Shown here: positions 60,816 through 64,000 of the stretch, piece after piece
Layout: every line of letters begins with the position of its first letter
How positions within the stretch are numbered: position 1 is the stretch's first letter
Assembly: GCA_017510405.1 (NCBI GenBank)
Contig: JAFWNG010000032.1
Coordinates: 25,956 to 89,955 of the forward strand
DNA length: 64,000 bases
DNA from: Solobacterium sp.
GTDB lineage: Bacteria; Bacillota_I; Bacilli_A; Erysipelotrichales; Erysipelotrichaceae
Direction: 5' to 3'
Notes under the pieces: model-generated
The model's input: only the letters and a program-made list of their open reading frames with translations
What the model was told of the DNA's origin: nothing
Databases searched by the model: none
Translations under genes and position numbers: made by a program

Positions 60816-61034
60816 ATGAAAACATATTTTGAAAGCGAGCTCGAGAAGCTGGAGGCAGTAAACGAGATCAATCACATTATTCTGATGCATATCGCGGACT
60901 ATGGAGCGCCGAGCGAAGACACACTGAGAAACATGACGATCATTCTGGACGAGGTCTCTTCGGATCTCTTCGGCAGGCTCAAAGCAAAGGCATCGATGGA
61001 GGAGGCCGATCAGCATGAAGCAGGAAACAAGTAA
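60816..61034 (+). CDS. Small acidic helical protein of the element
   Basis: The product is 72 residues, all-helical in look and acidic (EKLEAVNEINHIILMHIADYG). The ribosome site is weak (AAAGGA about 19 nt upstream). It overlaps the next gene by 20 bp, where GGAGGAGG inside its own end serves as that gene's site. No family is recognised. Confidence 0.5.
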   Translation: MKTYFESELEKLEAVNEINHIILMHIADYGAPSEDTLRNMTIILDEVSSDLFGRLKAKASMEEADQHEAGNK

Positions 61035-61335
61035 ATTCAAAGTAATCTCCATTACAGCGGACGAGCATCCGGGGAATGCTCTGATCGATCCCTGCGTACG
61101 ATTCACGGTCACATTACAAGCGGCAGGCCGAACAGTGACAGACTATCTCTTTACGGATGAGAGAACGCAATGGAGAACGATATCGTTTCTTAAGTCCGTC
61201 GGTGTATATCGCGATGGTATGACAGTGAGGGAGGCGCTTCTCAGCCTCGATCGAGATCTGACCGGGACAGCAGTCTTCAATCTCGACAGCGGCCTGAATG
61301 CCGTCAGCCGGTACAAGACAGCCGGCAGTCTGTAA
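61015..61335 (+). CDS. Hypothetical element protein
   Basis: The product is 106 residues with a mainly beta pattern (FKVISITADEHPG, RFTVTLQAAGRTVTDYLFTD). GGAGGAGG is 9 nt before the ATG. It is the last gene before the element's right end and is followed by a strong terminator. No family is recognised. Confidence 0.55.
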   Translation: MKQETSKFKVISITADEHPGNALIDPCVRFTVTLQAAGRTVTDYLFTDERTQWRTISFLKSVGVYRDGMTVREALLSLDRDLTGTAVFNLDSGLNAVSRYKTAGSL

Positions 61336-61387
61336 ACTCCTGTCTCGATGCATTACAGACGATCCTAAAGACATAAAACAGGACCAG

Positions 61388-61412
61388 AAGCTTCTCTTCG
61401 GAGGAGCTTTTT
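61388..61412 (+). terminator. Terminator of the element's forward transcript
   Basis: AAGCTTCTC, a TTCG loop and GAGGAGCTT are followed by TTT. Confidence 0.8.
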
Positions 61413-61454
61413 ATTATCCCCCAAAACTCAGAATGGGGATACTTGAGAAGCAAC

Positions 61455-61475
61455 TATCCCCAAACTATCCCCAAA
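61455..61475. repeat. Right arm-type repeat pair (putative integrase binding)
   Basis: Two TATCCCCAA copies in tandem (11-bp period), matching the pair at 53922-53941 in sequence and orientation. Confidence 0.6.
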
Positions 61476-61514
61476 GCGCAAAAACGCAAGAAGAAATGGA
61501 GTTTTCCAAAAATG

Positions 61515-61542
61515 AAAAAAACACTATTTTATAGTGCTTTTT
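61515..61542 (-). terminator. Element-supplied terminator for tRNA-Thr
   Basis: AAAAACACTAT and ATAGTGCTTTTT form a stem right after the tRNA 3' end on the minus strand, replacing the displaced original terminator. A close copy of part of this sequence lies inside the left end (about 53838-53857). Confidence 0.65.
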
Positions 61543-61547
61543 CAGAG

Positions 61548-61589
61548 TGCCGACAATAGGATTCGAACCTACGACCTAATCATTACGAA
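61548..61589 (-). repeat. attR: right 42-bp direct repeat within tRNA-Thr
   Basis: Identical to 53749-53790. It supplies the 3' half of the tRNA, so the tRNA stays functional after integration. Confidence 0.92.
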
Positions 61590-61620
61590 TGATTTGCTCT
61601 GCCAGCTGAGCTATGTCGGC
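61548..61620 (-). tRNA. tRNA-Thr (anticodon CGT)
   Basis: Acceptor GCCGACA with a matching 3' strand TGTCGGC, discriminator A, and no encoded CCA. The anticodon stem AATCA/TGATT holds the loop TTCGTAA (anticodon CGT). It is the integration target of the neighbouring element. Confidence 0.95.
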
Positions 61621-61632
61621 GTGAGCGATACT

Positions 61633-61661
61633 ATTATAGAAAAATAATCACGATAGTTCAA
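61633..61661 (-). promoter_or_regulatory. Promoter of tRNA-Thr
   Basis: On the minus strand TTGAAC (61656-61661) is 17 bp from TATAAT (61633-61638), with the start predicted a few bases before the tRNA. Confidence 0.8.
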
Positions 61662-61787
61662 TGATAATTTTATAATATACCTTATAAGGTTTATATGATA
61701 CTATGGAAATACGGATCATTGACCCCCTCATGAACGGGATATCTGTGATCTGGTATAGTATGTCTTGTAGAAACGGAGGTGACACAG

Positions 61788-63008
61788 ATGTTTGAACTGA
61801 AAGGTAAATACGCAGAAGCGAAGGTCTTCACAGATGATATCGAAGAAGCAGCACTGGCACAGATCATGAATCTGCTGAACCAGCCGTTTGCGAAGGACGC
61901 AAATCTGCGCTTCATGCCGGATGTACACGCCGGCAAGGGATGCACGATCGGTACGACCATGCGTGTAACGGATATGGTCTGTCCGAACCTGGTAGGCGTT
62001 GATATCGGCTGCGGTATGTTCGTAGTCGAACTGCCGGAACCGGTCCGTGATTTTGCGGAATTCGACCGTATCATCCATGAGTATGTGCCGGCAGGCATGA
62101 ACGTACATGACAAGGCAGTCGCTGACTTCGATCTGAAGCAGCTGATCTGTTATGACCGTCTGAAGGCGCCGGAGTATCTGGTAAACTCCATTGGTACTCT
62201 GGGCGGCGGAAACCACTTCATCGAGATCGATGAAACAGAGGACGGCGGCCACTATCTGGTCATCCACACCGGTTCGCGCAATCTTGGCAAACAGGTATGC
62301 GAACTGTATATGGAGATCGCCCAGGAGAAGATGAAGTTCGGCAGAGAGGCGCTGAACCTGGCATGCAGAGAACTTGTCGAAAACCTGAAAAAGGAAGGCA
62401 GAGAGCGTGAGATCCCGGCTGAACTGAAGAAGCTGAAAGATTCTTATCACAAGGAGTATTCTCTGCAGGATAAGGATCTGGCAGTACTGACAGGTCAGGA
62501 TCTGGAGGACTATCTGCACGACATGAAGATCTGTCAGGCATATGCCGCAAAGAACCGTGAGACGATCGCTCAGACGATCCTTACACATCTGTACGGCTGT
62601 GCGCTGAAAGATGTTGTGCACTGGCAGTGCATCCACAACTACATCGATGTAGACAACCGCATCCTGCGTAAAGGCTCGATCTCCGCGCAGAAGGACGAGA
62701 TGGTCATCATCCCGCTGAACATGCGTGACGGCTGTATCATCGGTAAGGGCAAGGGCAACCCGGACTGGAACTTCTCCGGTCCGCACGGCGCCGGACGCAA
62801 GATGTCCCGTGCCGAAGCGAAGAAGACTCTGTCTGTGGACGACTTCCGCGATACGATGTCCGGTATCTTCAGCACGACGGTAGGCCAGTCCACACTGGAC
62901 GAGGCACCAGGTGCGTATAAGAATGCCGAAGAGATCGTGGAATACGTTGCGGACAGCGTAGAAGTACTGCAGGTCGTAAAGCCGGTCTACAACTTCAAGG
63001 CTTCATAA
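61788..63008 (+). CDS. rtcB: RNA-splicing ligase RtcB
   Basis: Joins RNA 2',3'-cyclic phosphate or 3'-phosphate to 5'-OH ends using GTP and manganese. The product is 406 residues, the usual bacterial size. Metal ligands are visible in MPDVHAGKGC, VGVDIGCGM and GGGNHFIEI, and the guanylated His is in the C-terminal GPHGAGRKMSR. The ATG at 61788 has GGAGG 8 nt upstream. It stands alone without archease or RtcA/RtcR. Bacterial RtcB repairs stress-cleaved RNA such as tRNA. Confidence 0.95.
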   Translation: MFELKGKYAEAKVFTDDIEEAALAQIMNLLNQPFAKDANLRFMPDVHAGKGCTIGTTMRVTDMVCPNLVGVDIGCGMFVVELPEPVRDFAEFDRIIHEYVPAGMNVHDKAVADFDLKQLICYDRLKAPEYLVNSIGTLGGGNHFIEIDETEDGGHYLVIHTGSRNLGKQVCELYMEIAQEKMKFGREALNLACRELVENLKKEGREREIPAELKKLKDSYHKEYSLQDKDLAVLTGQDLEDYLHDMKICQAYAAKNRETIAQTILTHLYGCALKDVVHWQCIHNYIDVDNRILRKGSISAQKDEMVIIPLNMRDGCIIGKGKGNPDWNFSGPHGAGRKMSRAEAKKTLSVDDFRDTMSGIFSTTVGQSTLDEAPGAYKNAEEIVEYVADSVEVLQVVKPVYNFKAS

Positions 63009-63010
63009 GA

Positions 63011-63044
63011 AAATCCGGAGTTCATCAGGAATTCCGGATTTTGT
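63011..63044. terminator. Bidirectional terminator
   Basis: AAATCCGGA and TTCCGGATTTT pair around a 12-nt loop. It separates convergent rtcB and the serine hydrolase gene. Confidence 0.85.
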
Positions 63045-64000
63045 TTTCTTTATCTGGCGCTCCTTTTTCCGGTGAAGATTTTTCCGGGAAGGGCAGCTTG
63101 CCGTCTTTGTCTTCCATCGTATTGAATACCATGCCGGAAAGATTCACGATGAACTCACGTGCCTTTTCACCTTCGACGTTATCAGACATGATCACAAGAA
63201 TATAATCGGTCTTATTGCCGTAGACGATCGCTGCGTCGTTTTCGGCTCCGATCAGTTCACCGGTCTTGTTGGCGACTTCCGCTTCGTCATCGGGAATGCC
63301 GGCCGGGATCTTGGCGATGTACTTCTGCTGAAGGAGTGCATTAAGAATTGTATCACAGCATTGTTTCGATACATAGTTTCCCTCGTACAGCAGTTTCATG
63401 ACAAGGCCGACATCACGGACCGAGGTGAAATTGCCGCCGTTGGAGGAATCCGGATCGATGAAGCGGCCGGTCTCGGTACAGCCGAGTGCTTCGGCGAAAT
63501 CATTGATCATTCCGTATGCGGCATATACATTGCCGTAGCCGATGATCTCTTCCATGCGCGCCCATGCGTCGTTGCTGGAATGTGCCAGCATGGAATACAG
63601 ATTATCCTCGGCATATTCCGTAAGCTCGAGTTCGTCGTTTTCCACTCTGTCGAAGTATGTGCCGGCAACGAACAGCTTCATTAACGATGCGGAAGGCATC
63701 TGTACGTTGTTGTAGGTGAACTCTCTGTTTTCTGTCAGATCATACAGCCAGAGAGACCAGTCGCCGTCTTCTTTGTCCAGAAGGGCGGTCAGTTCTTTCT
63801 GCAGATCGGCAAACCGGTCAGTGACGCCGCGCTGTATCGATGGGGTCTCATCATAGTTCTTGAAGTCCGCGAAGGCTTTGCCCCGCAGGATCGGCAGAAC
63901 AGCCGGGAAGAGCGCTTCGGATAAGGCCATGCAGAAGACTACTGCCATGCACAGCAGCCAGGTGCGCAGTACGGATGACTGCTTGCGGGGCTTCCTGCTC
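63025..64000 (-). CDS. Class A beta-lactamase-like serine hydrolase (5' end outside window)
   Basis: The visible part is more than 320 residues; the frame stays open to the window edge, so the start lies beyond it. A membrane anchor (LLCMAVVFCMALSEALFPAVLP) follows a basic segment SRKPRKQSSVLR. The catalytic motifs are present: SxxK as SLMK (within MPSASLMKLF), SxN as SND in HSSNDAW, and KTG in VANKTGEL. The Glu of the omega loop is less clear (EALGCTETGRFIDP region), so the role may be peptidoglycan-related rather than antibiotic hydrolysis. It is anchored outside the membrane. Confidence 0.85.
   Translation of the reverse strand, partial: SRKPRKQSSVLRTWLLCMAVVFCMALSEALFPAVLPILRGKAFADFKNYDETPSIQRGVTDRFADLQKELTALLDKEDGDWSLWLYDLTENREFTYNNVQMPSASLMKLFVAGTYFDRVENDELELTEYAEDNLYSMLAHSSNDAWARMEEIIGYGNVYAAYGMINDFAEALGCTETGRFIDPDSSNGGNFTSVRDVGLVMKLLYEGNYVSKQCCDTILNALLQQKYIAKIPAGIPDDEAEVANKTGELIGAENDAAIVYGNKTDYILVIMSDNVEGEKAREFIVNLSGMVFNTMEDKDGKLPFPEKSSPEKGAPDKENKIRNS

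Larger units (their letters stand above)
53749..61589. mobile_element. Integrated element in tRNA-Thr (7.84 kb), satellite/mini-island type
   Basis: The element is bounded by 42-bp identical direct repeats: the right copy is the 3' part of an intact tRNA-Thr and the left copy is a stranded tRNA fragment. Inside are a tyrosine integrase at the left end, a repressor-like gene divergent from a Cro-like gene, an excisionase-like gene, a truncated primase-polymerase, coiled-coil genes, a phage-type regulator, a Lar-like ribbon protein and several small genes. No capsid, packaging or conjugation genes are seen. The order int-repressor-cro-xis-primase resembles phage satellites (PICI) and related islands, but it is shorter and has lost the helicase part. 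Confidence 0.85.

Overview
The window looks like chromosomal DNA of an anaerobic Bacillota. My best guess is an Erysipelotrichia-type gut commensal; this is inferred from gene content, not computed. Pointers are strong AGGAGG ribosome binding sites, Gram-positive lipoprotein signals, a BceAB-RS detoxification module, RsbU/SpoIIE-type partner switching, an [FeFe]-hydrogenase-like sensor, a PTS/6-phospho-glucosidase locus and no aerobic respiration genes. Most of the window is moderately GC-rich. Two stretches differ: an AT-rich island at about 8.0-10.3 kb and an integrated element at 53.7-61.6 kb.

Layout. 0-7.7 kb: a truncated transglutaminase/DUF4214 surface protein, tRNA-Pro, trmD, azlCD (reverse), a short peptide deformylase, a large adenosine-deaminase-like protein with a possible SLOG-like tail, a nitroreductase and a degenerate aldo/keto reductase. 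7.8-10.3 kb: tRNA-Lys, then an AT-rich island with a lipoprotein, a broken small secreted protein, an AgrD-like peptide gene, agrB and a 19-residue stump of agrA. 10.3-18.1 kb: a GH32 lipoprotein, a nucleoid-associated protein, a membrane SpoIIE phosphatase fused to an RsbW-like kinase with its STAS partner, a secreted nuclease and a membrane protein of unknown function. 18.2-21.0 kb: a sensory [FeFe]-hydrogenase-like PAS protein overlapping its own PP2C phosphatase. 21.1-29.7 kb: a carbohydrate locus with an RpiR regulator, PTS EIIC, TauE/SafE anion exporter, sulfatase, a TerD-like protein and GH1, which fits use of a sulfated glycoside. 29.9-39.1 kb: a heterodimeric ABC exporter, a zinc-ribbon protein, and a Bce-type ABC transporter with its two-component system and a matching operator. 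39.2-45.7 kb: a beta-propeller receptor fused to SpoIIE, then csoR-copA copper resistance with a CopZ-like chaperone domain fused to the pump. 45.8-53.6 kb: thyA-folA, two tandem hypB genes, an iron-sulfur flavoprotein and hypA, a NUDIX hydrolase, an esterase and a DUF3592 protein. 53.7-61.6 kb: a 7.84-kb element in the 3' end of tRNA-Thr(CGU), bounded by 42-bp direct repeats. It holds an integrase, a repressor/Cro-like pair, an excisionase-like protein, a truncated primase-polymerase, phage-type small genes and an 860-bp non-coding region with three degenerate repeat units. 61.6-64 kb: rtcB and the start of a class A beta-lactamase-like serine hydrolase.

Three different proteins carry SpoIIE/PP2C phosphatase domains, each with its own sensing module (membrane/HAMP, iron-sulfur/PAS, propeller), so phosphatase-based partner switching appears to be a main signalling mode here. 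Two genes (the SpoIIE-kinase fusion and copA) contain a well-placed in-frame internal start that could release the last domain as a separate protein. No CRISPR array, rRNA or intact insertion sequence was seen.
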